This document shows positions 1-11,124 of a stretch of DNA of 64,000 nucleotides, one piece after another. A program made the position numbers and the translations under genes. The DNA lies in NCBI GenBank assembly GCA_036346375.1, contig CM070517.1, forward strand, positions 9,775,161 to 9,839,160, in the 5' to 3' direction. The notes under the pieces were generated by a model. It was not told where the DNA came from and made no database searches. It worked only from the letters and a program-made list of their open reading frames with translations. This DNA comes from Guadua angustifolia. Its lineage: Eukaryota > Streptophyta > Magnoliopsida > Poales > Poaceae. The number at the start of each line of letters is the position of its first letter. The first letter of the stretch is position 1.

Positions 1-11
1 TCGGTCTTGTG

Positions 12-297
12 GGAGCTTGTTTCGGTCGAATTCGCTTTGATGTTAATTTCGTACATGTTGAGATCCGATCCGGTGGATTTTGTGAAAGTATGCAATGCAG
101 CGAAAAACTCCGAAAATGCACTGAATTGCACTCCTTAGTGTCGCCGGTCGCATTGGAGCTTGTTTCGCTCAATATCACTCTGTTGTTAATTTAATTCAAA
201 CCGGGATCCGCACAAGTGGACTTTATGAAAGTTTCCCCCGAAGTGAAACACTCTGAAGACACACCGGATTGCCCTCGCAAGTGTTGTTGGTTTTGTT
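12..297 (+). repeat. Example A/B satellite dimer (286 bp)
   Basis: Reference copy of the basic unit, counted from ggagcttg. Bases 12-154 are a B-type monomer, with an EcoRI-type GAATTC inside CGAATTCG and a GTACA block. Bases 155-297 are an A-type monomer, with ATTCAAACCGGGATCC including a BamHI-type GGATCC. The two monomers share about half of their positions in conserved blocks. Because GAATTC marks B and GGATCC marks A, either enzyme would be expected to give a 286-bp ladder rather than a 143-bp one. Confidence 0.9.
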
Positions 298-1032
298 GGA
301 GCTTGTTTCGGTCGAATTCGCTTCGATGTTAAATTCGTACAAGTCGAGATCCGAACAGGTGGCTTTTGTGAAAGTTTGCACCGGAGCAAAACACTCCGAA
401 AATGCACCGGGTGGCACTCGTATGAGTCGCAGGTCTCATTGGAGCTTGTTTCGCTCGATTTCGCTCTGGTGTTAATTTCATTCAAATCGGGATACGAACA
501 AGTGGACTTTATGAAAGTTTGCCCTGAAGCGACACACACCGAAGACACACCGGATTGCCCTCGTAATTGTTGTCGGTCTTGTTAGAGCTTGTTTCGGTCG
601 AATTCGCATTGATGTTAATTTCGTACAAGGTGACATCCAGCAGTGGATTTTGTGAAAGTTTGATCGAGCGAAACACTCCGAAAATGTGGCACTCCTTGTG
701 TGTCATTGGAAGTTTGCACTAGTGCTAATTTCATTCAAACAATCGAACAAGTGGACTTTATGAAAGGTTGAAACACTCAGAAGAGACACCTATGTGTGTA
801 GTCGGTCTTGTTGGAGCTTGTTTTAGTCGAATTCGCTTTGATGTTAATTTCATTCAAATCGGGATTTGCACAGTGGACTTTATGAAAGTTTCCTCGGCGA
901 AACACTCAAGACACACCGTATTGTCTCGTAAGTGTTGTCGGTCTTGTTGGAGCTTGTTTCGATCGAATTCGCTTTGATGTTAATTTCGTACAAGTTGAGA
1001 TCCGAACAGGTGGATTTTGTGAAAGTTTGCAC

Positions 1033-1049
1033 CGGAGCGAAACACTCCG
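1033..1049. repeat. Short dyad (hairpin) in B monomer, example
   Basis: CGGAG-CGAAACA-CTCCG is a perfect 5-bp inverted repeat with a 7-base loop. It recurs in most unrewritten B monomers at the same phase (inside GCACCGGAGCGAAACACTCC). A monomers have CCGAAG in place of the left arm and lack the full stem. Whether it forms a structure is unknown. Confidence 0.6.
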
Positions 1050-1127
1050 AAAATGCACTGAATTGCACTCCTTAGTGTCGCCGGTCGCATTGGAGTTTGT
1101 TTCGCTCGATTTCGCACTGGTCTTAAT

Positions 1128-1143
1128 TTCATTCAAACCGGGA
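1128..1143 (+). promoter_or_regulatory. CENP-B-box-like motif in A monomer, example
   Basis: TTCATTCAAACCGGGA aligns with the CENP-B box essential pattern TTCGnnnnAnnCGGG at 8 of 9 essential bases. The only mismatch is TTCA for TTCG. It recurs at the same phase in nearly every A monomer. B monomers at the same phase have TTCGTACAAGTTGAGA, which keeps TTCG but loses CGGG. Plants have no established CENP-B function, so this is a sequence resemblance only. Confidence 0.4.
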
Positions 1144-3840
1144 TCCGAACAAGTGGACTTTATGAATGTTTGCCCCGAAGGGAAACACTCCAAACACACA
1201 CCGGATTGCCCTCGTATATGTAGTCGGTCTTGTGGGAGCTTGTTTCGGTCGAATTCGCTTTGATGTTAATTTCGTACAAGTTGAGATCCGAACAGGTGGA
1301 TTTTGTGAAAGTTTGCACTGGAGCGAAAAACTCCGAAAATGCACTGAATTGCACTCCTTAGTGTCGCCGGTCGCATTGGAGCTTGTTTCGCTCAATATCG
1401 CTCTGTTGTTAATTTAATTCAAACCGGGATCCGCACAAGTGGACTTTATGAAATTTCCCCCGAAGTGAAACACTCCGAAGACACACCGGATTGCCCTCGC
1501 AAGTGTTGTTGGTCTTGTTGGAGCTTGTTTCAGTCGAATTCGCTTTGATGTTAAATTCGTACAAGTCGAGATCCGAACAGGTGGATTTTGTGAAAGTTCG
1601 CACCGAAGCAGAACACTCCGAAAATGCACCGGGTGGCACTCCTATGAGTCGCGGTCTCATTGGAGCTTGTTTTGCTCGATTTCGCTCTAATGTTAATTTC
1701 ATTCAAATTGGGATCCAAACAAGTGGACTTTATGATAGTTTGCCCTGGAATTCGCTTTTGAAATTTGTACAAGTCGAGACACAGTGGACTCGAAAAGAAC
1801 ACCGGATTGCCCTCGTAATTGTTGTCGGTCTTGTTAGAGCTTGTTTGCCCTCGAAAACTCGAAGCATTGATGTTAATTTCGTACAAGGTGACATCCGAGC
1901 AAGTGGATTTTGTGAAAGTTTGTTAAATTCACCTTGGATTTTGGAAAGTTTAAGCGAGAAACACTCGAAAATGCACCGCGTTGTTGCACTCCTATGTGTC
2001 GCCGGTGTCATTGGAGCTTGTTTCGCTCGATTTCGCACTAGTGCTAATTTCATTCAAACCGGAATCCGAACAAGTGGACTTTATGAAAGTTTGCCCCGAA
2101 GCAAAACACTCCGAAGAGACACCGAATTGCCCTCGTATGTGTAGTCGGTCTTGTTGGAGCTTGTTTCGTTCGAATTCGCTTTGATGTTAATTTCATTCAA
2201 ACCGGGATTTGCACAGGTGGACTTTATGAAAGTTTCCCTCGAAGCGAAACACTCCGAAGACACACCGTATTGCCCTCGTAAGTGTTGTCGGCCTTGTTGG
2301 AGCCTGTTTCGATCGAATTCGCTTTGATGTTTATTTCGTACAAGTTGAGATCCGGATAAGTGGTATTTGTGAAAGTTTGCACCGGATAGAAACACTCCGA
2401 AAATGCACTGAATTGCACTTCTTAGTGTCGCCGGTCGCATTGGAGTTTGTTTCGCTCGATTTCGCACTGGTCTTAATTTCATTCAAACCGGGATCCGAAC
2501 AAGTGGACTTTATGAATGTTTGCCCTGAAGGGAAACACTCCAAACACACACCGGATTGCCCTCGTATATGTAGTCGGTCTTGTGGGAGCTTGTTTCGGTC
2601 GAATTCGCTTTGATGTTAATTTCGCAAGTTGAGATCGAGCAACAGTGGATTTTGTGAAAGTTTGCACGGAGCGAAAAACTCGAAAATGCACTGAATTGCA
2701 CTCCTTAGTGTCACCGGTCGCATGGGAGTTTGTTTCGCTCAATATCGCTCTGATGTTATTTTAATTCAAACCGGGATCCGCACAAGTGGACTTTATGAAA
2801 GTTTTCCCCGAAGTGAAACACTCCGAAGACACACCGGATTGCCCTCGCAAGTGTTGTTGGTCTTGTTGGAGCTTGTTTCGGTCGAATTCGCTTTGATGTT
2901 AAATTCGTACAAGTCGAGATCCGAACAGGTGGATTTTGTGAAAGTTCGCACCGAAGCAGAACACTCCGAAAATGCACCGGGTGGCACTCCTATGAGTCGC
3001 CGGTTTCATTCGAGCTTGTTTTGCTCTATTTCGCTCTAATGTTAATTTCATTCAAACTGGGATCCGCACAAGTGGACTTCATGATAGTTTGCCCCGAACT
3101 GAAACACTCCGAAGACACCCTGGATTTTGTGAAAGTCTGCACCGGAGCAAAAGACTCCGAAAATGCAACAGGTGGCACTCCTATGAGTCGCCGGTCTCAT
3201 TGGAGCTTGTTTTGCTCTATTTCACTCTGATGTTAATTTCATTCAAACCGGGATCCGCACAAGTGGACTTCTTGATAGTTTGCCCCGAACCGAAACACTC
3301 CGAAGACACCCCGGATTGCCCTCGTAAGTGTTGTCGATCTTGTTGGTTTTTTTTCGGTCGAATTCGCTTTGATGTTAAATTTGTACAAGTCGAGATCTGA
3401 ATAAGTGGATTTTGTGAAAGTTTGCACCGGAGTGAAACACTACGAAAATTAGCCGGGAGAGACTCCTATGCGTCGCCGGTCTCATTGGAGCTTATTTAGC
3501 TCGATTTCGCTCTGGTGTTATTTTCATTCAAACCGGGATTCGAAGAAGTGGACTTTATGATAGTTTGCCCCGAAGCGAAACACTCCGAAGACACACCGGA
3601 TTACCCTTGTAATTGTTCTCGGTCTTGTCGGAGCTTGTTTCGTTTGAATTCGCTTTGATGTTAGTTTCATTCAAACCGGGATTTGCACAGGTGGACTTTA
3701 TGAAAGTTTCCCTCGAAGCGAAGCACACCGAAGACACACCGGATTGCCCTCGCAAGTGTTGTTGGTCTTGTTGGAGCTTGTTTCGGTCGAATTCGCTTTG
3801 ATGTTAAATTCGTACAAGTCGAGATCCGAACTGGTGGATT

Positions 3841-5839
3841 TTGGGAAAGTTTGCACCGGAGCAAAACACTCCGAAAATGCACCGGATGGCACTCCTATGT
3901 GTCGCCGGTCTCATTGGAGCATGTTTTGCTCGATTTCGCTCAAGTGTTAATTTCATTCAAACTGGGATCCGAACAAGTCGACTTTATGAAAGTTTGCCCT
4001 GAAGCGAAACACTCCGAAGACACACCGGATTGCCCTCGTATGTGTAGTCGGTCTTGTCAGAGCTTGTTTCGTTCGAATTTGCTTTGATGTTAATTTCATT
4101 CAAACCGGGATTTGCACAGGTGGACTCTATGAAAGTTTTCCTCGAAGCTAAACACTTCGAAGACACACCGTATTCCCCTCGTAAGTGTTGTCGGTCTAGT
4201 TGGAGCTTGTTTCGATCGAATTCGCTTTGATGATAATTTCGTACAAGTTGAGATCCGAACAGGTTGATTTTGTGAAAGTTTGCACCGGAGCGAAACACTC
4301 CGAAAATGCTCAATTGCACTCCTTAGTGTCGCCGGTCGCATTGTAGTTTGTTTCGCTCGATTTCGCACTGGTCTTAATTTCATTCAAACCGGGATCCGAA
4401 CAAATGGACTTTTTGAATGTTTGCCCCGAAGGGAAACACTACAAGCACACACCGGATTGCCCTCGTATATGTAGTCGGTCTTGTGGGAGCTTGTTTCGGT
4501 CGAATTCACTTTGATGTTAATTTCGTACAAGTTGAGATCCGAACAGGTGGATTTTGTGAAAGTTTGCACTGGAGCGAATAACTCCGAAAATGCACCGAAT
4601 TGCACTCCTTAGTGTCGCCAGTCACATTGGAGCTTGTTTCGCTCAATATCGCTCTGTTGTTAATTTAATTCAAACCGGGATCCGCACAAGTGGACTTTAT
4701 GAAAGTTTCCCCCGAAGTGAAACACTCCGAAGACACACCGGATTGCCCTCGCAAGTGTTGTTGGTCTTGTTGGAGCTTGTTTCGGTCGAATTAGCTTTGA
4801 TGTTAAATTCGTACAAGTCGAGATCCGAACAGGTGGATTTTGTGAAAGTTTGCACCGGAGCAAAACACTCTGAAAATACACCGGGTGGCACTCCTACGAG
4901 TCACCGGTCTCATTGGAGCTTGTTTCACTCTATTTCGCTCTGATGTTATTTTCATTCAAACCGGGATCCGCACAAGTGGACTTCATGATAGTTTGCCCCG
5001 AACCGAAACACTCCGAAGACACCCCGGATTGCCCTCGTAATTGCTGTCGATCATGTTGGTTCTTGTTTCATTCGAATTCGCTTTGATGTTATATTCGTAC
5101 AAGTCGAGATCCGAATAAGTGTATTTTGTGAAAGTTTGCATCGGAGCGAAACACTACGAAAATGCACCGGATGGGACTCCTATGCGTTGTCGGTCTCATT
5201 GGAGCATGTTTAGCTCGATTTCGCTCTCGTGTTAATTTCATTTAAACCGGGATCCGAACAAGTGGACTTTATGAAAGTTTGCCCCGAAGCGAAACACTCC
5301 GAAGACACACCGGATTGCCCTCGTAATTGTTGTCGGTCTTGTTGGAGCTTGTTTTGGTCGATTGCGCTTTGATGTTAATTTCATACAATTCGACATCCGA
5401 ACAGGTAGATTTTGTGAAAGTATGCACCGGAGCGAAACACTCCAAAAATGCGCCTGTTGCACTCCTATGTGTCGCCGGTCTCATTGGAGCTTGTTTCGCT
5501 CGATTTCAAACTGGTGTTAATCTCATTCAAACCAGGATCAGAACAATTGGACTTTATGAATGTTTGCCCCGAAGCGAAACATTTCGAAGACACATCGGAT
5601 TGCCCTCGTATGTGTAGTCAGTCTTGTTGGAGCTTGTTTCGTTTCACTTCGCTTTGATGTTAATTTCATTCAAACCGGGATTTGCACAGGTGGACTTTAT
5701 GAAAGTTTCCCTCGAAGCGAAACACACCGAAGACACACCGGATTGCACTCGCAAGTGTTGTTGGTCTTGTTGGAGCTTGTTTCGGTCGAATTCGCTTTGA
5801 TGTTAAATTCGTACAAGTCGAGATCCGAACAGGTGGATT
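3841..5839 (+). repeat. 2.0-kb higher-order repeat, unit 1
   Basis: First complete unit of a HOR, measured from the diagnostic TTGGGAAAG (elsewhere TTGTGAAAG). The unit is about 14 monomers long (14 x 143 = 2002). Diagnostic variants repeated in the following units include GGAGCATG for GGAGCTTG, CTACAAACACACACC (here CTACAAGC), AGCTAAACACTTCG and ATTCACTTTGATG. The sequence is nearly identical to units 2 and 3 by eye. Confidence 0.85.
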
Positions 5840-7850
5840 TTGGGAAAGTTTGCACCGGAGCAAAACACTCCGAAAATGCACCGGATGGCACTCCTATGTG
5901 TCGCCGGTCTCATTGGAGCATGTTTTGCTCGATTTCGCTCTAGTGTTAATTTCATTCAAACTGGGATCCGAACAAGTGGACTTTATGAAAGTTTGCCCCG
6001 AAGCGAAACACTCCGAAGACACACCGGATTGCCCTCGTATGTGTAGTCGGTCTTGTTGGAGCTTGTTTCGTTCGAATTCGCTTTGATGTTAATTTCATTC
6101 AAATCGGGATTTGCACAGGTGGACTCTATGAATGTTTTCCTCGAAGCTAAACACTTCGAAGACACACCGTATTCCCCTCGTAAGTGTTGTCGGTCTAGTT
6201 GGAGCTTGTTTCGATCGAATTCGCTTTGATGATAATTTCGTACAAGTTGAGATCCGAACAGGTTGATTTTGTGAAAGTTTGCACCGGAGCGAAACACTCC
6301 AAAAATGCACTGAATTGCACTCCTTAGTGTCGCCGGTCGCATTGTAGTTTGTTTCGCTCGATTTCGCACTGGTCTTAATTTCATTCAAACCGGGATCCGA
6401 ACAAATGGACTTTTTGAATGTTTGCCCCGAAGGGAAACACTACAAACACACACCGGATTGCCCTCGTATATGTAGTCGGTCTTGTGGGAGCTTGTTTCGG
6501 TCGAATTCACTTTGATGTTAATTTCGTACAAGTTGAGATCCGAACAGGTGGATTTTGTGAAAGTTTGCACTGGAGCGAAAAACTCCGAAAATGCACCGAA
6601 TTGCACTCCTTAGTGTCGCCAGTCGCATTGGAGCTTGTTTCGCTCAATATCGCTCTGTTGTTAATTTAATTCAAACCGGGATCCGCACAAGTGGACTTTA
6701 TGAAAGTTTCCCCCGAAGTGAAACACTCCGAAGACACACCGGATTGCCCTCGCAAGTGTTGTTGGTCTTGTTGGAGCTTGTTTCGGTTGAATTAGCTTTG
6801 ATGTTAAATTCGTACAAGTCGAGATCCGAACAGGTGGATTTTGTGAAAGTTTGCACTGGAGGAAAACACTCTGAAAATACACCGGGTGGCACTCCTACGA
6901 GTCACCGGTCTCATTGGAGCTTGTTTCGCTCTACTTCGCTCTATTTCGCTCTGATGTTAATTTCATTCAAACCGGGATCCGCACAAGTGGACTTCATGAT
7001 AGTTTGCCCCGAACCGAAACACTCCGAAGACACCCCGGATTGCCCTCGTAATTGCTGTCGATCTTGTTGGTTCTTGTTTCATTCGAATTCGCTTTGATGT
7101 TATATTCGTACAAGTCGAGATCCGAATAAGTGGATTTTGTGAAAGTTTGCACCGGAGCGAAACACTACGAAAATGCACCGGGTGTGACTCCTATGCGTTG
7201 CCGGTCTCATTGGAGCATGTTTAGCTCGATTTCGCTCTCGTGTTAATTTCATTTAAACCGGGATCCGAACAAGTGGACTTTATGAAAGTTTGCCCCGAAG
7301 CGAAACACTCCGAAGACACACCGGATTGCCCTCGTAATTGTTGTCGGTCTTGTTGGAGCTTGTTTTGGTCGATTGCGCTTTGATGTTAATTTCGTACAAT
7401 TCGACATCCGAACAGGTAGATTTTGTGAAAGTATGCACCGGAGCGAAACACTCCAAAAATGCGCCTGTTGCACTCCTATGTGTCGCCGGTCTCATTGGAG
7501 CTTGTTTCGCTCGATTTCAAACTGGTGTTAATCTCATTCAAACCGGGATCAGAACAATTGGACTTTATGAATGTTTGCCCCGAAGCGAAACATTTCGAAG
7601 ACACATCGGATTGCCCTCGTATGTGTAGTCAGTCTTGTTGGAGCTTGTTTCGTTTCACTTCGCTTTGATGTTAATTTCATTCAAACCGGGATTTGCACAG
7701 GTGGACTTTATGAAAGCTTCCCTCGAAGCGAAACACACCGAAGACACACCGGATTGCACTCGCAAGTGTTGTTGGTCTTGTTGGAGCTTGTTTCGGTCGA
7801 ATTCGCTTCGATGTTAAATTCGTACAAGTCGAGATCCGAACTGGTGGATT
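5840..7850 (+). repeat. 2.0-kb higher-order repeat, unit 2
   Basis: Second unit, 2011 bp. Monomer order from the A at 5917 is A-C-B-A-B-A-B-A-B-A-B-A-C-B, where C is a chimera with a B-like left part and an A-like right part (starts near 6059 and 7639). The extra ~11 bp relative to other units is a local expansion near 6924 (CTCTACTTCG before CTCTATTTCG). It otherwise matches units 1 and 3 base for base over long stretches. Confidence 0.87.
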
Positions 7851-9851
7851 TTGGGAAAGTTTGCACCGGAGCAAAACACTACGAAAATGCATCGGATGGC
7901 ACTCCTATGTGTCGCCGGTCTCATTGGAGCATGTTTTGCTCGATTTCGCTCTAGTGTTAATTTCATTCAAACTGGGATCCGAACAAGTGGACTTTATGAA
8001 AGTTTGCCCCGAAGCGAAACACTCCGAAGACACACCGGATTGCCCTCGTATGTGTAGTCGGTCTTGTTGGAGCTTGTTTCGTTCGAATTCGCTTTGATGT
8101 TAATTTCATTCAAACCGGGATTTGCACAGGTGGACTCTATGAAAGTTTTCCTCGAAGCTAAACACTTCGAAGACACACCGTATTCCCCTCGTAAGTGTTG
8201 TCGGTCTAGTTGGAGCTTGTTTCGATCGAATTCGCTTTGATGATAATTTCGTACAAGTTGAGATCCGAACAGGTTGATTTTGTGAAAGTTTGCACCGGAG
8301 CGAAACACTCCGAAAATGCACTGAATTGCACTCCTTAGTGTCGCCGGTCGCATTGTAGTTTGTTTCGCTCGATTTCGCACTGGTCTTAATTTCATTCAAA
8401 CCGGGATCCGAACAAATGGACTTTTTGAATGTTTGCCCCGAAGGGAAACACTACAAACACACACCGGATTGGCCTCGTATATGTAGTCGGTCTTGTGGGA
8501 GGTTGTTTCGATCGAATTCGCTTTAATGTTAATTTCGTACAAGTTCAGATCCGAACTGGTGGATTTTGTGAAAGTTTGCACTGGAGCGAAAAACTCCGAA
8601 AATGCACCGAATTGCACTCCTTAGTGTCGCCAGTCGCATTGGAGCTTGTTTCTCTCAATATCGCTCTGTTGTTAATTTAATTCAAACCGGGATCCGCACA
8701 AGAGGACTTTATGAAAGTTTCCCCCGAAGTGAAACACTCCGAAGACACACCGGATTGCCCTCGCAAGTGTTGTTGGTCTTGTTGGAGCTTGTTTCAGTCG
8801 AATTAGCTATGATGTTAAATTCGTACAAGTCGAGATCCGAACAAGTTGATTTTGTGAAAGTTTGCACTGGAGCAAAACACTCTGAAAATACACCGGGTAG
8901 CACTCCTACGAGTCACCGGTCTCATTGGAGCTTGTTTCGCTCTATTTCGCTCTGATGTTAATTTCATTCAAACCGGGATCCGCACAAGTGGACTTCATGA
9001 TAGTTTGCCCCGAACCGAAACACTCCGAAGACACCCCGGATTGCCCTCGTAATTGCTGTCGATCTTGTTGGTTCTTGTTTCATTCGAATTCGCTTTGATG
9101 TTATATTCGTACAAGTCGAGATCCGAATAAGTGGATTTTGTGAAAGTTTGCACCGGAGCGAAACACTACGAAAATGCACCGGGTGTGACTCCTATGCGTT
9201 GCCGGTCTCATTGGAGCATGTTTAGCTCTATTTCGCTCTCGTGTTAATTTCATTTAAACCGGGATCCGAACAAGTGGACTTTATGAAAGTTTGCCCCGAA
9301 TCGAAACACTCCGAAGACAAACCGGATTGCCCTCGTAATTGTTGTCGGTCTTGTTGGAGCTTGTTTTGGTCGATTGCGCTTTGATGTTAATTTCGTACAA
9401 TTCGACATCCGAACAGGTAGATTTTGTGAAAGTATGCACCGGAGCTAAACACTCCAAAAATGCGCCTGTTGCACTCCTATGTGTCGCCGGTCTCATTGGA
9501 GCTTGTTTCGCTCGATTTCAAACTGGTGTTAATCGCATTCAAACCGGGATCAGAACAATTGGACTTTATGAATGTTTGCCCCGAAGCGAAACATTTCGAA
9601 GACACATCGGATTGCCCTCGTATGTGTAGTCAGTCTTGTTGGAGCTTGTTTCGTTTCACTTCGCTTTGATGTTAATTTCATTCAAACCGGGATTTGCACA
9701 GGTGGACTTTATGAAAGTTTCCCTCGAAGCGAAACACACCGAAGACACACCGGATTGCACTCGCAAGTGTTGTTGGTCTTGTTGGAGCTTGTTTCGGTCG
9801 AATTCGCTTCGATGTTAAATTCGTACAAGTCGAGATCCGAACTGGTGGATT
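7851..9851 (+). repeat. 2.0-kb higher-order repeat, unit 3
   Basis: Third unit, 2001 bp between TTGGGAAAG landmarks. It has the same monomer order and diagnostic variants as unit 2, without the 11-bp expansion. A few private substitutions are present, for example GGAGGTTGTTTCGATCG near 8498. Confidence 0.87.
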
Positions 9852-9992
9852 TTGGGAAAGTTTGCACCGGAGCAAAACACTTCGAAAATGCATCGGATGG
9901 CACTCCTATGTGTCGCCTGTCTCATTGGAGCATGTTTTGCTCGATTTCGCTCTAGTGTTAATTTCATTCAAACTGGGATCCGAACAAGTGGA

Positions 9993-9997
9993 CTTTA
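9993..9997. repeat. Target-site duplication, left (CTTTA)
   Basis: CTTTA immediately before the LTR start TGATGAGG. It is identical to 11120-11124. Five bases is the usual Ty3/gypsy target duplication. Confidence 0.88.
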
Positions 9998-10292
9998 TGA
10001 TGAGGACATCACTTCCATGGATACAACCACATCTACACATCAATTTGAACCCCGCTGCTATTATACAAGGACCGGTTACTCTAGCTCAGCGCCAGACGGT
10101 TTAATTATCGGGGAATCGTTCCAAAGCCTTCCCATTAGTGATAATATGAATGGAATGCTCTTTAATACTTGTCATGATTTTATTATTCTTAGGAACCTTG
10201 GGGAAGACTTGCAAACCACAAGGGAGTTGGCGTCGGAGGAAGAGCAAATTGGAATCAACTTCGGACTCCCAGAGATGGTCAAATTCAAATGA
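9998..10292 (+). pseudogene. LTR-encoded tail of pol, remnant
   Basis: The start of the solo LTR can be read in frame as DEDITSMDTTTSTHQ..., ending at a stop near 10292. It matches the LTR-encoded tail of the larger elements (DEDISTVDTTTQTTT, then NGMLFNSC; here NGMLFNTC). This suggests that the parent element, like the others, ended its polyprotein inside the 3' LTR. With the internal region gone it has no start of its own and is not a gene. Confidence 0.55.
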
Positions 10293-10730
10293 CCATAACT
10301 TTTGTTCCAGAAGGCTTCTAGAGGTCTATGAGTACAAGAACGAAAGCCCTGGTCGTCCTCTTTCAAACGGATCTGAGATCACCTCAAAATTCCTTCGAGT
10401 CAGCGGCAAAACGCAAAACAATCCAGAACACTTTTTCAGTCCGAGTTCGAGGTCAATTCGAACTCAGAAACAGCACTGATTTTAAAGTGCCATAACTTTT
10501 GATTCGGAGGAGTCTGGAGGCCCATGAGTACACGTTTGAAAGATCTCAGGTCTACTTTCCAAAGGATCCGGCCTCACCTCAAAATTCCTTCAGATGCGTC
10601 CGGAAACTGCCTAAAACACACGTTGCTTTTTCCAGTCCGAGTCAAACTCGAGTCAAAAAAAGACTTGGTGTTTTGGATTTGAGTTGTATTAGATTTCCTT
10701 TATTATGGAAGGCCCCTCCTGCTCCTCTAG

Positions 10731-10738
10731 TATAAATA
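10731..10738 (+). promoter_or_regulatory. TATA box of the solo LTR
   Basis: TATAAATA lies in the second half of the LTR, preceded by a CT-rich stretch and followed about 30 bp downstream by ACTGGGGG, where transcription could start. The position and sequence fit the U3/R promoter of a plant LTR. The full elements have the same TATAAATA in their LTRs on the minus strand. Confidence 0.6.
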
Positions 10739-11119
10739 ACCACCCAAACCCTCATCTAGGACTGGGGGTTTTGTTTTTTGATAGTTTAGCCATTGCTACT
10801 ATTTTGAGTCTTCGAGGCGTGCTCCTTGACCGCCTAAAGCTCCTTGTTTCAGAACCCCACCTTATCAATCTTTCATTCATATTCGCAATTTCAGATTGCT
10901 TTACCATTGTTCTTGCTTGTTCTTCGGTTGCATGCAGGAATTGAACCTCGTGTTCAGGTTGATCGTGCTAACGGCAAGATCAATAACCCTCTGGAGTTGG
11001 TTTAGCGATTGCTAAAGGCGCGCCGTCAAATAAATGCGTTGTAGTCGGATCGTCAAAGTCAATTCCTCCAAATCGAAGTTATCGCTCTCATCGAAAGATC
11101 GGGACCCAAAGTCACATCA

Positions 11120-11124
11120 CTTTA
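11120..11124. repeat. Target-site duplication, right (CTTTA)
   Basis: CTTTA immediately after the LTR end CACATCA, restoring the A-monomer context GACTTTATGAAAG. Confidence 0.88.

Larger units (their letters stand above)
1..9997 (+). repeat. 143-bp satellite array, block 1
   Basis: Continuous head-to-tail tandem repeat. The landmark ggagcttgtttcg recurs at 12, 155, 298, 441 and 584, exactly 143 bases apart. All monomers lie in the same orientation. Two diverged monomers alternate. B carries GGTCGAATTCGC...TTCGTACAAGTTGAGATC and TTTTGTGAAAGTTTGCACCG; A carries CTCGATTTCGC...TTCATTCAAACCGGGATC and GACTTTATGAAAGTTTGCC. Shared blocks are GATGTTAATTTC, GAAAGTTTGC and GCGAAACACTCCGAA. The first ~3.8 kb is less regularly ordered than the rest. 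No host gene, tRNA or rRNA is visible; ORFs here are satellite shadows. The monomer length is near that reported for several grass centromere satellites, but family membership was not tested. Confidence 0.97.
9998..11119 (+). mobile_element. Solo LTR of a Ty3/gypsy element
   Basis: A 1122-bp non-satellite insert starting TGATGAGGACATC and ending CACATCA, flanked by the direct repeat CTTTA (9993-9997 and 11120-11124). The satellite continues in phase on both sides. These are the marks of one LTR left after recombination between the two LTRs of an integrated element. The first ~220 bp resemble the LTRs of the two larger elements on the opposite strand (start motif, GATACAACCAC, AATGGAATGCT, TTATTCTTAGGAACC). 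The rest diverges, so this is a related but different family. Its 3' part again matches loosely (CTCTCATCGAAA). No internal gag-pol, primer-binding site or second LTR is present. Confidence 0.93.

Noticed and set aside
1491..2144. 217-codon plus-strand ORF, and dozens of 60-170-codon ORFs with similar peptides on both strands
   Set aside because: They are six-frame shadows of the satellite: 143 is not a multiple of 3, so each monomer is read in a new frame, and the same peptides recur on both strands. No domain, start context or codon bias supports a gene family.
1..9997. CRISPR-like array of direct repeats
   Set aside because: The whole 143-bp period is conserved, with no unique spacers and no cas genes; the context is plant satellite DNA.
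9852..10292. 146-codon ORF starting in satellite and running into the solo LTR
   Set aside because: It is a chance fusion of a satellite frame with the LTR-encoded pol tail; only the part after 9998 has any meaning.
10150..10479. Possible small gene in the non-satellite insert (109-codon ORF)
   Set aside because: It lies wholly within the solo LTR, overlaps the LTR-encoded tail in another frame and shows no recognisable domain.
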